Positions 33,736-42,966 of a DNA stretch of 64,000 bases are shown here, piece by piece. Positions within the stretch are counted from its first letter, which is position 1; each line of letters begins with the position of its first letter. Position numbers and translations under genes: made by a program. Under the pieces are notes generated by a model. That model was not told the DNA's origin and ran no database searches. It saw only the letters and a program-made list of their open reading frames with translations. The stretch is from SSSZ01 sp036732025 (GTDB taxonomy: Bacteria > Pseudomonadota > Gammaproteobacteria > Burkholderiales > Rhodocyclaceae), in NCBI GenBank assembly GCA_036732025.1, contig DAINDE010000019.1, positions 1 through 64,000 of the forward strand. Direction: 5' to 3'.

Positions 33736-34922
33736 TGTTGCGCCACGTCTTCTTCTCGGCGCCGCACCGGCTCATGTTCGCCGGCGGCGCCGTCCAGGCC
33801 GTCCTGGCCATGGTGCTCTGGGCCTGGGAGTTGCAGGCCCGCCATTTCAGCCTGCTGCCGGTGCCCACCTGGCCCTGGCCGCCGGCCTGGGTGCACGGCG
33901 GGTTGATGGTTTTCGGTATTTTCCCCTGGTTCATCTTCGGCTTTCTCATGACCGCCCTGCCGCGCTGGATGGCGGCGGCCCCCCTGCAGCCGCGGCACTT
34001 CCGGCCGGCGTTCTTCCTCATGGCGGGCGGCTGGCTGCTTTTCCTGCCGGGACTGGCCCTGCCTTCCCCGGCCCTGGCCGGGCTGGCCTTGGTGGGGGCG
34101 GGATGGCTGTGGGGCATCGCCGCTCTGGCCGGCGTCGTGCGCGGCTCCCTCAACGAACGCGGCCATGCCGTCGCCGTGCTGGCGGCCCTGGGCCTGGGCG
34201 TGGCCGGCCTGGCCGCCTACGGCGCCGCCGTGGCGCGGGTGGACGCGGTGTGGTTCCGCATTGCCGTGGAAACCGGCCTGTGGGGCTGCCTGGCGCCGGT
34301 GTTCGTCATCGTCCTGCACCGCATGCTGCCCTTCTTCACCAGCGCCGTGGTGCGGGATTACGAGAGTTATCAGCCGATGGGGGCCCTGTGGCTGATCCTG
34401 GCGGCGCTCCTGGCCCACGGCATCCTGGCCGCCGCCGAACTGCCGGCCTGGCGCTGGCTGCCCGACGGCGTGGCGGCCGGCGTCATGGCGCATCTGTCTT
34501 CCCGCTGGGGGCTGCGTGCCGCCCTGGGGTTCCCCATGCTGGCCATGCTCCATCTGGGCGCCCTGTGGCTGACCGTCGGCCTCGGCCTCTACGCCGTGCA
34601 GGGGGGGCTGGCCCTGGCCGGCGTGTCCTGGGGCGGCCTCGTGCCCCTCCATGCCATCGGGGCCGGGTTCTTCGCCTCCATCCTCCTCGGCATGGCCACC
34701 CGGGTCACCCTCGGCCACTCCGGTCGGCCCATCGCCGGCGACCGCTGGGCCTGGCGCCTCTTCCTCCTGCACCAGGGGGTCGTCGTCCTGCGTCTGGCCG
34801 GGGAATTCATCAGCCCTCTCAGCCTTGTGGCGGCCCTCGGCTGGCTGGCGGTCTTCGGCGGCTGGGCGGCGGTGCACCTGCCAATGGTGGTGAAGCCGCG
34901 GCCCGACGGGCAGCGGGGATGA
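33735..34922 (+). CDS. nnrS: NnrS family heme-copper membrane protein
   Basis: 395 residues, about 12 transmembrane helices. The C-terminal HAIGAGFFASILLGMATRV followed by TLGHSGRP is the NnrS signature. Other histidines (FSAPHRLMF, VHGGLMVFG, VLHRMLPFF) fit its heme/copper sites. NnrS protects cells from nitrosative stress during denitrification. The start overlaps the previous stop (TGATG). Confidence 0.92.
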   Translation: MLRHVFFSAPHRLMFAGGAVQAVLAMVLWAWELQARHFSLLPVPTWPWPPAWVHGGLMVFGIFPWFIFGFLMTALPRWMAAAPLQPRHFRPAFFLMAGGWLLFLPGLALPSPALAGLALVGAGWLWGIAALAGVVRGSLNERGHAVAVLAALGLGVAGLAAYGAAVARVDAVWFRIAVETGLWGCLAPVFVIVLHRMLPFFTSAVVRDYESYQPMGALWLILAALLAHGILAAAELPAWRWLPDGVAAGVMAHLSSRWGLRAALGFPMLAMLHLGALWLTVGLGLYAVQGGLALAGVSWGGLVPLHAIGAGFFASILLGMATRVTLGHSGRPIAGDRWAWRLFLLHQGVVVLRLAGEFISPLSLVAALGWLAVFGGWAAVHLPMVVKPRPDGQRG

Positions 34923-35305
34923 ACACCTACCTGGTCCTCAAGCACGTTCACGTCACCAGCGTGGTGCTGAGCGGCCTCGGCTTCTGCCTGCGCGGCGCCT
35001 GGATGCTGGCAGGGTCGCCCCTGCTCTCCCGCCGCTGGGTGGGGGTGGCGCCCCACGTCGTCGATACGCTCCTGCTCGGCAGCGCCATTGCCATGGCGGT
35101 GATGAGCAGCCAGTATCCCTTCGTCCAGGGCTGGCTGACGGCCAAGTTCTTCGGGCTGCTGGCCTACATCCTGTGCGGGACCATGGCCCTGAAGCGGGGG
35201 AAAACCCCCCGTCAGCGGGCATTGTTCCTGGTGCTGGCCCTGGCTTCCTTCGCCTACATCGTGAGCGTGGCGCTGACGCGCAACCCCCTGCCTTACGGAT
35301 GGTGA
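34919..35305 (+). CDS. SirB family membrane protein
   Basis: 128 residues with four hydrophobic helices (VVLSGLGFCLRGAWML, VVDTLLLGSAIAMAV, LTAKFFGLLAYILCG, ALFLVLALASFAYIVSVAL), matching the SirB/YchQ family of unknown function, often near respiratory or NO genes. It overlaps nnrS by ATGA and ends 13 nt inside the convergent fnr gene. Confidence 0.85.
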   Translation: MNTYLVLKHVHVTSVVLSGLGFCLRGAWMLAGSPLLSRRWVGVAPHVVDTLLLGSAIAMAVMSSQYPFVQGWLTAKFFGLLAYILCGTMALKRGKTPRQRALFLVLALASFAYIVSVALTRNPLPYGW

Positions 35306-36033
35306 GTCATCAGGGCCTTGAGGCCGGGGATGTCGAGGATGCGGATGTGCTTCTGCTGGACGGCGATGAAGCCTTCTTCCTGGAAGCGGGAGAAGGCGCG
35401 GGAGACGGTTTCCAGCTTGAGGCCGAGGTAGCTGCCGATTTCCTCCCGCGTCATGCGCAGGTAGAACTCGGCGTGGGAGAAGCCGCGGGCGGTGAAGCGC
35501 TGGGAAAGGTTGAGGAGGAAGGCCGCCAGGCGCTCCTCGGCACGCATGGTGCCAAGCAGCATCATCACGCCGTGGTCGCGCACGATCTCGCGGCTCATGA
35601 CCTTGTGGAAGTGGTGCTGGAGATTGTGGATTTCCCGGGACAGGCCTTCCAGGCGGGGGAAGGGGATGGCGCATACCTCGCTGTCTTCCAGGGCGATGGC
35701 GTTGCAGGTGTGGTGCTCGGTGCTGATGCCGTCAAGGCCGAGGAGTTCGCCGGCCATCTGGAAGCCGGTGACCTGATCGCGGCCATCCTCCAGAAGCACA
35801 TCGGTCTTGAAGAAGCCGCTGCGGATGGCGTAGATGGCGTCGAAATCCTGGCCGGCGCGGTAGAGGTGGTCACCCCGCTTGACCCGCTTGCGCGTCGAGA
35901 CAAGGTCGTCGAGGCGCTGCATTTCTTCCGGCGTCAGCCCCAGGGGCAGGCAAAGCTCCCGCAGGTTGCAATTGGAACAGGCGGTCTTGATGACCGTCAG
36001 CGAGATTTCCTTGGCGGCTGTCTGGGGTGGCAT
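35293..36033 (-). CDS. fnr: FNR-type oxygen-sensing transcriptional regulator
   Basis: 246 residues. The four cluster ligands of FNR are present: C19, C22 and C28 (CSNCNLRELC) and C121 (EVCAIPF), so it should hold an O2-labile [4Fe-4S] cluster. A cyclic-nucleotide-like beta-barrel is followed by a helix-turn-helix (TREEIGSYLGLKLETVSRAF) whose E-x-x-S-R recognition residues predict TTGAT-N4-ATCAA binding. ATG 36033 was chosen over an in-frame TTG at 36039. It is divergent from hemN, sharing an FNR box, so autoregulation is likely. Confidence 0.94.
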   Translation of the reverse strand: MPPQTAAKEISLTVIKTACSNCNLRELCLPLGLTPEEMQRLDDLVSTRKRVKRGDHLYRAGQDFDAIYAIRSGFFKTDVLLEDGRDQVTGFQMAGELLGLDGISTEHHTCNAIALEDSEVCAIPFPRLEGLSREIHNLQHHFHKVMSREIVRDHGVMMLLGTMRAEERLAAFLLNLSQRFTARGFSHAEFYLRMTREEIGSYLGLKLETVSRAFSRFQEEGFIAVQQKHIRILDIPGLKALMTHHP

Positions 36034-36050
36034 TAGCAACCTGTTTTGGC

Positions 36051-36064
36051 TTGATCCATGTCAA
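36051..36064. promoter_or_regulatory. FNR box between fnr and hemN
   Basis: TTGAT-CCAT-GTCAA differs from the consensus by one base. For hemN, CATAAT at 36087-36092 predicts a start near 36099, placing the box centre at -41.5 (class II activation). For fnr it sits about 24 bp from the start codon, where it could repress. Confidence 0.75.
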
Positions 36065-36119
36065 CCGTACAATGGGTTCATCCGACCATAATCACCGCTA
36101 AACTGGCGACCAGATATTA

Positions 36120-37514
36120 ATGAACATCGCAACAGAAAACTTCGTTTTTGATCCTCAGATCATCCGCCGTTTCGACGTCAACGGCCCGCGCTACACGTCC
36201 TACCCCACCGCCGACCGCTTCGTCGAAGCCTTCGACGCCGAGGCCGCCAAACTCTGGCTGGGCAAGCGAAACATCGGCGGCATCAGCCGACCGCTGTCAT
36301 TATACTTCCACATCCCCTTCTGCAACACCATCTGTTATTACTGCGCCTGCAACAAGATCATCACCAAGGATCACGGGCGCAGCGCCAAGTACCTGAAGTA
36401 CCTGGCCCGGGAAATCGCCCTCCAGAGCGAGTACCTGGACGGTGAGCACGAGGTCATCCAGTTGCACTGGGGCGGCGGCACGCCGACCTTCCTTTCCCAC
36501 GACGAGATGCGCCAGCTCATGGGCGCCACCCGGGAGCACTTCAAGCTCCTCGACGGCGGCGAGTACTCCATCGAGGTGGATCCGCGCAAGGTCGATGCCG
36601 CCACCGTCGCCCTCCTGGGTGAACTGGGCTTCAACCGCATGAGCGTCGGTGTCCAGGATTTCGACGAGACGGTCCAGAAGGCCGTCAACCGTATCCAGAC
36701 CGAGGAAGAAACCGCCAGCGTCATCGACAACGCCCGCGCCAACGGCTTCAAGTCCATTTCCGTGGATCTCATCTACGGCCTGCCGCGGCAGACGGTGATG
36801 GGCTTCAACCGTACCCTGGAGCGGGTGCTGGCCATGAACCCGGATCGCCTGTCGATCTACAACTACGCCCACCTGCCCAGCCTCTTCAAGCCCCAGCGCC
36901 GCATCGCCGAGAACGAGCTGCCCTCCGCCGACGCCAAGATGCAGATCCTGTCCCTGGCCATCAAGAAGCTCACCGATGCGGGCTACGTCTTCATCGGCAT
37001 GGACCACTTCGCCAAGCCCGACGACGAACTGGCCGTGGCCCAGCGTCAGGGTCGCCTGCACCGCAACTTCCAGGGCTACTCGACCTACGCCGACTGCGAC
37101 ATGCTGTCCTTCGGCATTTCCTCCATCAGCAAGGTAGGGCCCACCTACGCCCAGAACGTCAAGACCCTGGACGAATACTACGATCGCCTCGATGGCAACA
37201 TCCTGCCGGTGTTCCGCGGCATCGAGCTGACCGCCGACGACATCCTGCGCCGTTCCATCATCCAGGCCCTGATGTGCCATTTCGAGCTGTCCATCGAATC
37301 CATCGAGAGCGCCCATCTCATCGACTTCCGCAAGTATTTCGCCGCCGAACTGGACGATCTCAAGGAAATGGAGCAGGCCGGCCTGGTGCGGGTGGATCGG
37401 GACTGGATCACCGTCCTGCCGCCGGGACGTATGCTGGTCCGGATCATCTCCATGGTCTTCGACCGCTACCTGCGGGCGGACCGGCAGCGCACCCGCTACT
37501 CCAAAGTGATCTGA
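36120..37514 (+). CDS. hemN: Oxygen-independent coproporphyrinogen III oxidase
   Basis: Radical SAM enzyme of anaerobic heme synthesis, 464 residues. The cluster motif is C68-x3-C72-x2-C75 (CNTICYYCACNK) with the HemN-specific fourth cysteine (C77). WGGGTPTF follows. The C-terminal HemN domain has the usual GRMLVRIISMVFDRYL end. It is preceded by an FNR box, consistent with anaerobic induction, and closed by an intrinsic terminator. Confidence 0.96.
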   Translation: MNIATENFVFDPQIIRRFDVNGPRYTSYPTADRFVEAFDAEAAKLWLGKRNIGGISRPLSLYFHIPFCNTICYYCACNKIITKDHGRSAKYLKYLAREIALQSEYLDGEHEVIQLHWGGGTPTFLSHDEMRQLMGATREHFKLLDGGEYSIEVDPRKVDAATVALLGELGFNRMSVGVQDFDETVQKAVNRIQTEEETASVIDNARANGFKSISVDLIYGLPRQTVMGFNRTLERVLAMNPDRLSIYNYAHLPSLFKPQRRIAENELPSADAKMQILSLAIKKLTDAGYVFIGMDHFAKPDDELAVAQRQGRLHRNFQGYSTYADCDMLSFGISSISKVGPTYAQNVKTLDEYYDRLDGNILPVFRGIELTADDILRRSIIQALMCHFELSIESIESAHLIDFRKYFAAELDDLKEMEQAGLVRVDRDWITVLPPGRMLVRIISMVFDRYLRADRQRTRYSKVI

Positions 37515-37532
37515 GGAAGGCGGGTACAATGA

Positions 37533-37565
37533 AGCCGGGAGGTGTGACTCCCGGCTTTTTCTTTT
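37533..37565 (+). terminator. Intrinsic terminator of hemN
   Basis: An 8-bp stem (37533-37540 with 37549-37556) and 8-nt loop followed by TTTTTCTTTT lies 18 nt after the hemN stop. Confidence 0.9.
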
Positions 37566-37580
37566 CCGGATTCCCGTTTC

Positions 37581-38252
37581 ATGCCTGATTCCGCCTTCCT
37601 GGCGCTCTTCCTGGTCGGCCTCCTTGGCGGCACCCACTGCGTCGGTATGTGCGGCGGCATCGTCAGCGCCCTGTCCCTGGGGGGGCCGGCCCGCTGGTCC
37701 CTGCACCTGGCCTACAACGGCGGGCGCATCCTTTCCTACGGCGTGGCGGGAGCCATCGCCGGCGCCGTCGGCGGCGCCGGCCTGCTCCTCGAAGGGGCAC
37801 TGCCGGTACGCCTGGTCCTCTACCTGCTCGCCAACCTCATGCTGGTGGCCCTGGGGCTCTACCTCATCGGCGTAACCCGGGCCCTGGCCTTCACCGAGCG
37901 CCTGGGCCAGAATCTGTGGCGACGCCTGCAGCCCCTCGGTCAGCGGTTCCTGCCGGCGCGCACCGTGGCCCAGGCCTTTCCCCTGGGGCTGCTGTGGGGC
38001 TGGCTGCCCTGCGGGCTGGTCTATAGCGCCCTGGCCACGGCCCTCACCGCCGGTTCTCCGGTGCGGGGGGCGGGGTTGATGCTGGCCTTCGGCCTGGGTA
38101 CCCTGCCCAACCTGCTGCTCGCCGGGCTGCTGCTCGGCCGGTTGAACGAATTCACCCGCCGCCCGTCTGTACGGATGGTGTCCGGACTGCTGGTCCTCGC
38201 CTTCGGCCTCTATGGCCTGGTCGGGGTCCTGCGGTTATTGAAGTGGTTGTAG
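37581..38252 (+). CDS. UreH/TauE-SafE-like membrane protein with HCxGMCGG motif
   Basis: 223 residues, about six transmembrane helices. The N-terminal GTHCVGMCGGIVSA and the later GLLWGWLPCGLVYSAL are typical of the UreH_2 subgroup, found next to copper ATPases and cbb3-oxidase assembly genes, where a role in metal or thiol transport is suspected. It is 8 nt before uspA and part of the hemN to copA neighbourhood. Confidence 0.85.
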   Translation: MPDSAFLALFLVGLLGGTHCVGMCGGIVSALSLGGPARWSLHLAYNGGRILSYGVAGAIAGAVGGAGLLLEGALPVRLVLYLLANLMLVALGLYLIGVTRALAFTERLGQNLWRRLQPLGQRFLPARTVAQAFPLGLLWGWLPCGLVYSALATALTAGSPVRGAGLMLAFGLGTLPNLLLAGLLLGRLNEFTRRPSVRMVSGLLVLAFGLYGLVGVLRLLKWL

Positions 38253-38260
38253 GAGAGTCC

Positions 38261-38686
38261 ATGAAGATACTGCTCGCCGTCGACGGTTCCCCCTGCGCGG
38301 AACGCGCCGTCGCTTTCGCCATTGCCCACGCCGCCGAATTGCGGGCGGTGCCGGAGGTGCATCTCCTGCACGTGCATCTGCCCATCCCCATCGGCCGCAT
38401 CCAGGCCCACGTCAGCCACGATACCCTGCAGTCCTATTACCGGGAGGAGGCGGAGGAGGCCCTGGCGCCTTCCCGCCGGCTGCTGGAGGCGGCGGGGCTG
38501 GGCCATGCCGTGCACATCCACGTCGGCCAACCCGGGGAAATCATCGCCAGGATGGCGGCGGAACTCGGCGCCAACCTCGTCGTCATGGGTACCCATGGCC
38601 GCACCGCCCTCGTCAACCTGGTCACCGGCTCGGTCGCCGCCCGCGTCCTGCATCTGTCGCCATGTCCGGTACTGCTGGTGAAGTGA
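38261..38686 (+). CDS. Universal stress protein, UspA family
   Basis: 141 residues (MKILLAVDGSPCAERAV). The ATP-binding motif GTHG-x9-GS is complete (GTHGRTALVNLVTGS). An AGGAG site lies 8 nt before ATG 38261. The 3' end overlaps the copper ATPase start by 25 nt, which suggests coupled translation. Confidence 0.92.
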   Translation: MKILLAVDGSPCAERAVAFAIAHAAELRAVPEVHLLHVHLPIPIGRIQAHVSHDTLQSYYREEAEEALAPSRRLLEAAGLGHAVHIHVGQPGEIIARMAAELGANLVVMGTHGRTALVNLVTGSVAARVLHLSPCPVLLVK

Positions 38687-40842
38687 CTGCCGGGGGAGGC
38701 GGCCGCGTCGCCGAATTCGCCATCGGCGGCATGACCTGCGCCGCCTGCTCGGCCCGCCTGGAAAAGGTGCTCAACCGGCAGCCGGGCATGGAGGCCAGCG
38801 TCAACCTGGCCTCGGAGCGGGCCCGGGTACGACTGGCGGCGGGGGTGGACGAGGCGGCGGTCATCGCCGCCGTGGCCAAGGCGGGTTTCACGGCGACCCC
38901 GGCCGACAACCGCACGCGGGAGGCGGAGAAGGCACGCAAGCTTGCCCTCTACCGTGCCGAGGTGCGCCGTTTCTGGATCGCCGTCGCCCTCACCCTGCCC
39001 CTGGTCGGGCAGATGGCCTTCATGGCCGGCGGCGGCCATCACGCCGAGTTGCCCCGCTGGCTGCAGCTCCTGCTGGCGACGCCGGTGCAGTTCTGGATCG
39101 GCTGGCGCTTCTACGACGGGGCCTGGAAGGCCCTGCGCGGCGGCGGGGCCAACATGGACGTGCTGGTGGCCCTGGGCACCAGCATGGCCTGGGGCTTCTC
39201 GGCCATCGTCACGGCTTTCGGCCTGGCCCAGCACGTGTATTTCGAGGCCGGCGCCGCCGTCATCACCCTGGTGCTGCTGGGCAAGTTGCTGGAAGCCCGG
39301 GCCAAGGCCAAGACTTCCGAGGCCATCGAGGCCCTGGTTCGCCTGCAGCCCCGCACCGCCCGCGTCGAGCGCGACGGCCAGCTTCTGGAGGTGGCGGTGG
39401 AAACCCTCATGCCGGGGGATGTCTTCATCGTCCGCCCGGGCGAGAGCGTGCCGGTGGACGGCGAGGTCATGGAGGGCGCCTCCAGTGTCAACGAAGCCAT
39501 GCTCACCGGCGAGAGCATGCCGGTGAAAAAGACGGCGGGGGAGAAGGTCTTTGCCGCCACGGCCAACGGCGAGGGCATGCTGCGCTGCCGGGCCACCGGC
39601 GTCGGCGAGCACACCCTGCTGGCCGGCATCATCCGCCTGGTGGGCGAGGCCCAGGGGTCCAAGGCGCCGGTGCAGCGCCTGGCGGATCGCATTTCGGCGG
39701 TGTTCGTGCCGGTGGTCTGCGTCGTCGCCCTGGCCACCTTCGCCGGCTGGTGGCTCCACAGCGGCGCGTTCGCCGAGGCCCTGGTCAATGCCGTGGCGGT
39801 GCTGGTCATCGCCTGCCCCTGCGCCCTGGGGCTGGCGACGCCGACGGCCATCATGGTGGGGACGGGGCAGGGCGCCCGGGCCGGCATCCTGGTGAAGAAC
39901 GCCGAGGCCCTGGAGCGGGCCGAGAAAATCGCCGTGCTGGCCCTGGACAAGACCGGCACCCTGACGGTGGGCGAGCCGGCGGTGACCGACGTGCTGCCCC
40001 GGGGGCTGGAGAGGGAAACGCTGCTGCGCCTGGCCGCCGGGCTCGAGCAGGGCTCCGAACATCCGCTGGCGCGCGCCATCCTGCGGCAGGCGGCGCAGCC
40101 GTTGCCGGCGCTGGAAAGCTTCCGGGCCGTTCCCGGCAAGGGCGTGGAGGGCAGCGTCGAGGGGCGTGCCCTGCGGCTGGGCTCGCCGGCCTGGCTGGGG
40201 TGCGGCGATGACGGCGTGGCGGCCCTGCAGGAGGAAGGCAAGACTGTGGTCGGTCTGGCCGATGCCGGCGGGCTCCTGGGCTGGATCGCCATCGCCGATC
40301 CCCTGCGGCCCACCTCCCGGGAGGCGGTGGCGGCCTTGCAGGGGAGGGGCATCCGGGTAGTGATGCTGACCGGCGACAACCCGGTGACGGCCGCCGCCAT
40401 CGCCCGTCAGGCGGGCATTGCCGATTTCCGCGCCGGCATCCTGCCGGCGGACAAGGCGGCGGCGGTGTCGGCCCTCAAGGGCGACGGCCTGGTGGCCATG
40501 GTCGGCGACGGCATCAACGACGCGCCGGCCCTGGCGGCGGCCGACGTGAGCTTCGCCATCGGCGCCGGTTCCGACGCTGCCATCGAGGCCGCCGACCTCA
40601 CCCTTATCCGCAATGATTTATGTGGTGTGGTTGACGCAATCGATTTGTCATCGGCGACGCTGACCAAGATTCGCCACAATCTTTTCTTCGCTTTCATCTA
40701 CAATGTCCTCGGTATTCCGCTTGCTGCCTTGGGTTGGCTCAATCCGGTGATCGCCGGGGCAGCGATGGCGATGAGTTCGGTTTCTGTCGTCTCCAATTCC
40801 CTGCTGCTGCGGGGGTGGGGGCCGAAACGACAAGTCGGGTGA
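38662..40842 (+). CDS. copA: Copper-transporting P1B-type ATPase
   Basis: 726 residues. One N-terminal HMA domain (GMTCAACSAR, C26/C29), eight membrane helices, the intramembrane CPC motif (IACPCALGLATP, about residue 384), the phosphorylated Asp in DKTGTLTVG (about 429), SEHPLA and GDGINDAPALAAADV. This is the P1B-1 Cu+ exporter class; by context it could serve cbb3 assembly (CcoI-like), but it lacks a long Cys-rich N-terminus, so CopA is the better name. Its last 220 nt have clearly lower G+C than the rest. Confidence 0.92.
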   Translation: MSGTAGEVTAGGGGRVAEFAIGGMTCAACSARLEKVLNRQPGMEASVNLASERARVRLAAGVDEAAVIAAVAKAGFTATPADNRTREAEKARKLALYRAEVRRFWIAVALTLPLVGQMAFMAGGGHHAELPRWLQLLLATPVQFWIGWRFYDGAWKALRGGGANMDVLVALGTSMAWGFSAIVTAFGLAQHVYFEAGAAVITLVLLGKLLEARAKAKTSEAIEALVRLQPRTARVERDGQLLEVAVETLMPGDVFIVRPGESVPVDGEVMEGASSVNEAMLTGESMPVKKTAGEKVFAATANGEGMLRCRATGVGEHTLLAGIIRLVGEAQGSKAPVQRLADRISAVFVPVVCVVALATFAGWWLHSGAFAEALVNAVAVLVIACPCALGLATPTAIMVGTGQGARAGILVKNAEALERAEKIAVLALDKTGTLTVGEPAVTDVLPRGLERETLLRLAAGLEQGSEHPLARAILRQAAQPLPALESFRAVPGKGVEGSVEGRALRLGSPAWLGCGDDGVAALQEEGKTVVGLADAGGLLGWIAIADPLRPTSREAVAALQGRGIRVVMLTGDNPVTAAAIARQAGIADFRAGILPADKAAAVSALKGDGLVAMVGDGINDAPALAAADVSFAIGAGSDAAIEAADLTLIRNDLCGVVDAIDLSSATLTKIRHNLFFAFIYNVLGIPLAALGWLNPVIAGAAMAMSSVSVVSNSLLLRGWGPKRQVG

Positions 40843-40845
40843 CGA

Positions 40846-42963
40846 TTGACCAGAGCGACGAAAAAACGCATTCCGCAACCGCGGAAGGAGATCGGGTTTC
40901 GCCTTGAGGAAGTGCTCGACAACGTCGACCACTTCGTCTATCACATTGATTTTCGTTCCGGCCGCTTCGACTACATCAGTTCGGCGGCGGCCGACCTCTT
41001 CGGGCTGCCCCTGGGGGATCTCATGGCCCGGGGCGGCGAGGTGCTGCGGCAGATCATGGCGCCGGACGACTACGCCCGCTGCCGCGATACCTTCGTGGGG
41101 CTCTGCGCCAGCCATCCCGGCCAGGTGGTCCCCGCCCGGGTCGAATACAGCCTGCAGGCCGCCGGCGGAGAAAGGCGGCGCTACAGCGATTCCATCAAGC
41201 TGGTGAGCGATGCCGCGGGAGAGCCGCTGCACGGCTACGGCATCGCCAGCGACATCACCGCCCTGTGGAAGGCGGAGCAGGCGCTGGAAGAAAGCGAGCG
41301 GCAGTTCCGCGCCATCATGGACGCCGCCCAGGTGGGCATCTTCGTCCACCAGGACATGCAGTTCCGCTACGCCAATCCCTGGCTGCTCAAGCAGTTCGGC
41401 TACCGGGTCGAGGAGCTGGTCGATCGGCTGGGGCCGGCGGACCTGGCGGTTCCCGAAGCCCGCGAGCAGTTGCGGGAGCAGCTCCGGCGGCGCGTCGCCG
41501 GCGAGCCGGGGCGGCCCTACGAGATACTGGCCCAGCGCAAGGACGGCTCCACCCTGCCGGTGATGATCCTGGGGGCGCCCAGCAGCTACCGGGGCCGGCC
41601 GGCCTCGGTGGGCACGGTGGTGGATCTCTCCGAGCGCAAGGTGGCGGAGCAGCGCATCGTCGAACTGGCCTACTACGATCCTCTCACCGGCCTGCCCAAC
41701 CGCCGCCTGATCGAGGACCGCTTCACCCAGGCCCTGGCCGCTGCCGAGCGGGACGGGGAGGAACTGGCCCTGGTCTTCATCGATCTCGACCATTTCAAGC
41801 GGGTAAACGATTCCCTCGGTCACAGCGTCGGCGACGCCCTCTTGTGCTCGGTGGCGGAGCGCCTGTCCACCGTCGTGCGCAAGGTGGATTCCATGGCCCG
41901 CCTGGGCGGCGACGAATTCATCCTGGTCATGCCCGGCTTGAACGCGGCGGCGGCTGCCGACGTGGCGCGCCGGCTGGTGGACGTCTGCGCCCAGCCCTTC
42001 CGCGTCGGTTCCCACGACCTGGCGGTGACGCCGTCCCTGGGTATCGCCCTCTACCCCGCCGACGGCAAGGATTTCGAGACCCTGCTCAAGAATGCCGACA
42101 CGGCCATGTATCAGGCCAAGCAGGCGGGGCGCAACGCCTTCCAGTTCTACGCCAGCGACATGAACGTGGCGACTCTGGAACACCTGATGCTGGAGAGCAA
42201 CCTGCGGTCGGCCCTGGCCAACAAGGAGTTCCTGCTCCACTACCAGCCCCTGGTTTCGCTGGCCACGGGCCGCATCGTCGGCGTCGAGGCCCTGCTGCGC
42301 TGGCAGCACCCCCACATCGGCCTCATCTCCCCGGCACGCTTCATCCCGGTGGCCGAGGACTGCGGCCTCATCAACCCCATCGGCGACTGGGTGCTCTTCG
42401 AAGTCTGCCAGCAGGCCAAGGCCTGGGAGGCGGAAGGCATCGAGCCCGTCACCGTGGCGGTCAACGTGTCGCCGGTACAGTTCCGCCAGACCGCCTTCGT
42501 GGACATGGTGGCCGGGGCCCTGGCTTTCACCGGCCTGGAACCGGGCCTCCTCGAACTGGAATTGACCGAGCGCACGGTGATGCACGACGCCGAGGTCAAC
42601 CTCGGTACGCTGTCCGCCCTGCACCGCATGGGGGTGGACCTGTCGGTGGACGATTTCGGCACCGGCTACTCGTCCCTCGCCTACCTCAAGCGCTTCCCGG
42701 TGAGCAAGCTGAAGATCGACCAGTCCTTCGTGCGCAATGTCGTCGAGGACGCCGACGACCGTGCCATCGCCTCGACCATCGTCAGGATGGGCAAGAGCCT
42801 GCGCCTCAAGGTGCTGGCCGAGGGTGTGGAAACCGCCGAACAACTGGCCTGGCTCAAGGCGCAGGACTGCGACCTGGCCCAGGGCTACCTGTTCAGCCGC
42901 CCGCTGCCGGCGGCGGAAATGGCCGAATTGTTGCGCCGGCAACCTTTTTTGCATCAGGAGTGA
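40846..42963 (+). CDS. PAS-PAS-GGDEF-EAL cyclic-di-GMP protein
   Basis: 705 residues, TTG start 3 nt after copA. Two PAS sensor domains (about 20-140 and 150-265), a GGDEF domain with intact RLGGDEF, and an EAL domain with VEALLRW, DDFGTGYSS and the catalytic-loop EGVET. Both synthesis and breakdown of c-di-GMP are possible. It sits between a copper ATPase and a copper-chaperone-like gene, suggesting a copper or redox input. The start codon assignment is moderate. Confidence 0.88.
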   Translation: MTRATKKRIPQPRKEIGFRLEEVLDNVDHFVYHIDFRSGRFDYISSAAADLFGLPLGDLMARGGEVLRQIMAPDDYARCRDTFVGLCASHPGQVVPARVEYSLQAAGGERRRYSDSIKLVSDAAGEPLHGYGIASDITALWKAEQALEESERQFRAIMDAAQVGIFVHQDMQFRYANPWLLKQFGYRVEELVDRLGPADLAVPEAREQLREQLRRRVAGEPGRPYEILAQRKDGSTLPVMILGAPSSYRGRPASVGTVVDLSERKVAEQRIVELAYYDPLTGLPNRRLIEDRFTQALAAAERDGEELALVFIDLDHFKRVNDSLGHSVGDALLCSVAERLSTVVRKVDSMARLGGDEFILVMPGLNAAAAADVARRLVDVCAQPFRVGSHDLAVTPSLGIALYPADGKDFETLLKNADTAMYQAKQAGRNAFQFYASDMNVATLEHLMLESNLRSALANKEFLLHYQPLVSLATGRIVGVEALLRWQHPHIGLISPARFIPVAEDCGLINPIGDWVLFEVCQQAKAWEAEGIEPVTVAVNVSPVQFRQTAFVDMVAGALAFTGLEPGLLELELTERTVMHDAEVNLGTLSALHRMGVDLSVDDFGTGYSSLAYLKRFPVSKLKIDQSFVRNVVEDADDRAIASTIVRMGKSLRLKVLAEGVETAEQLAWLKAQDCDLAQGYLFSRPLPAAEMAELLRRQPFLHQE

Positions 42964-42966
42964 AAC

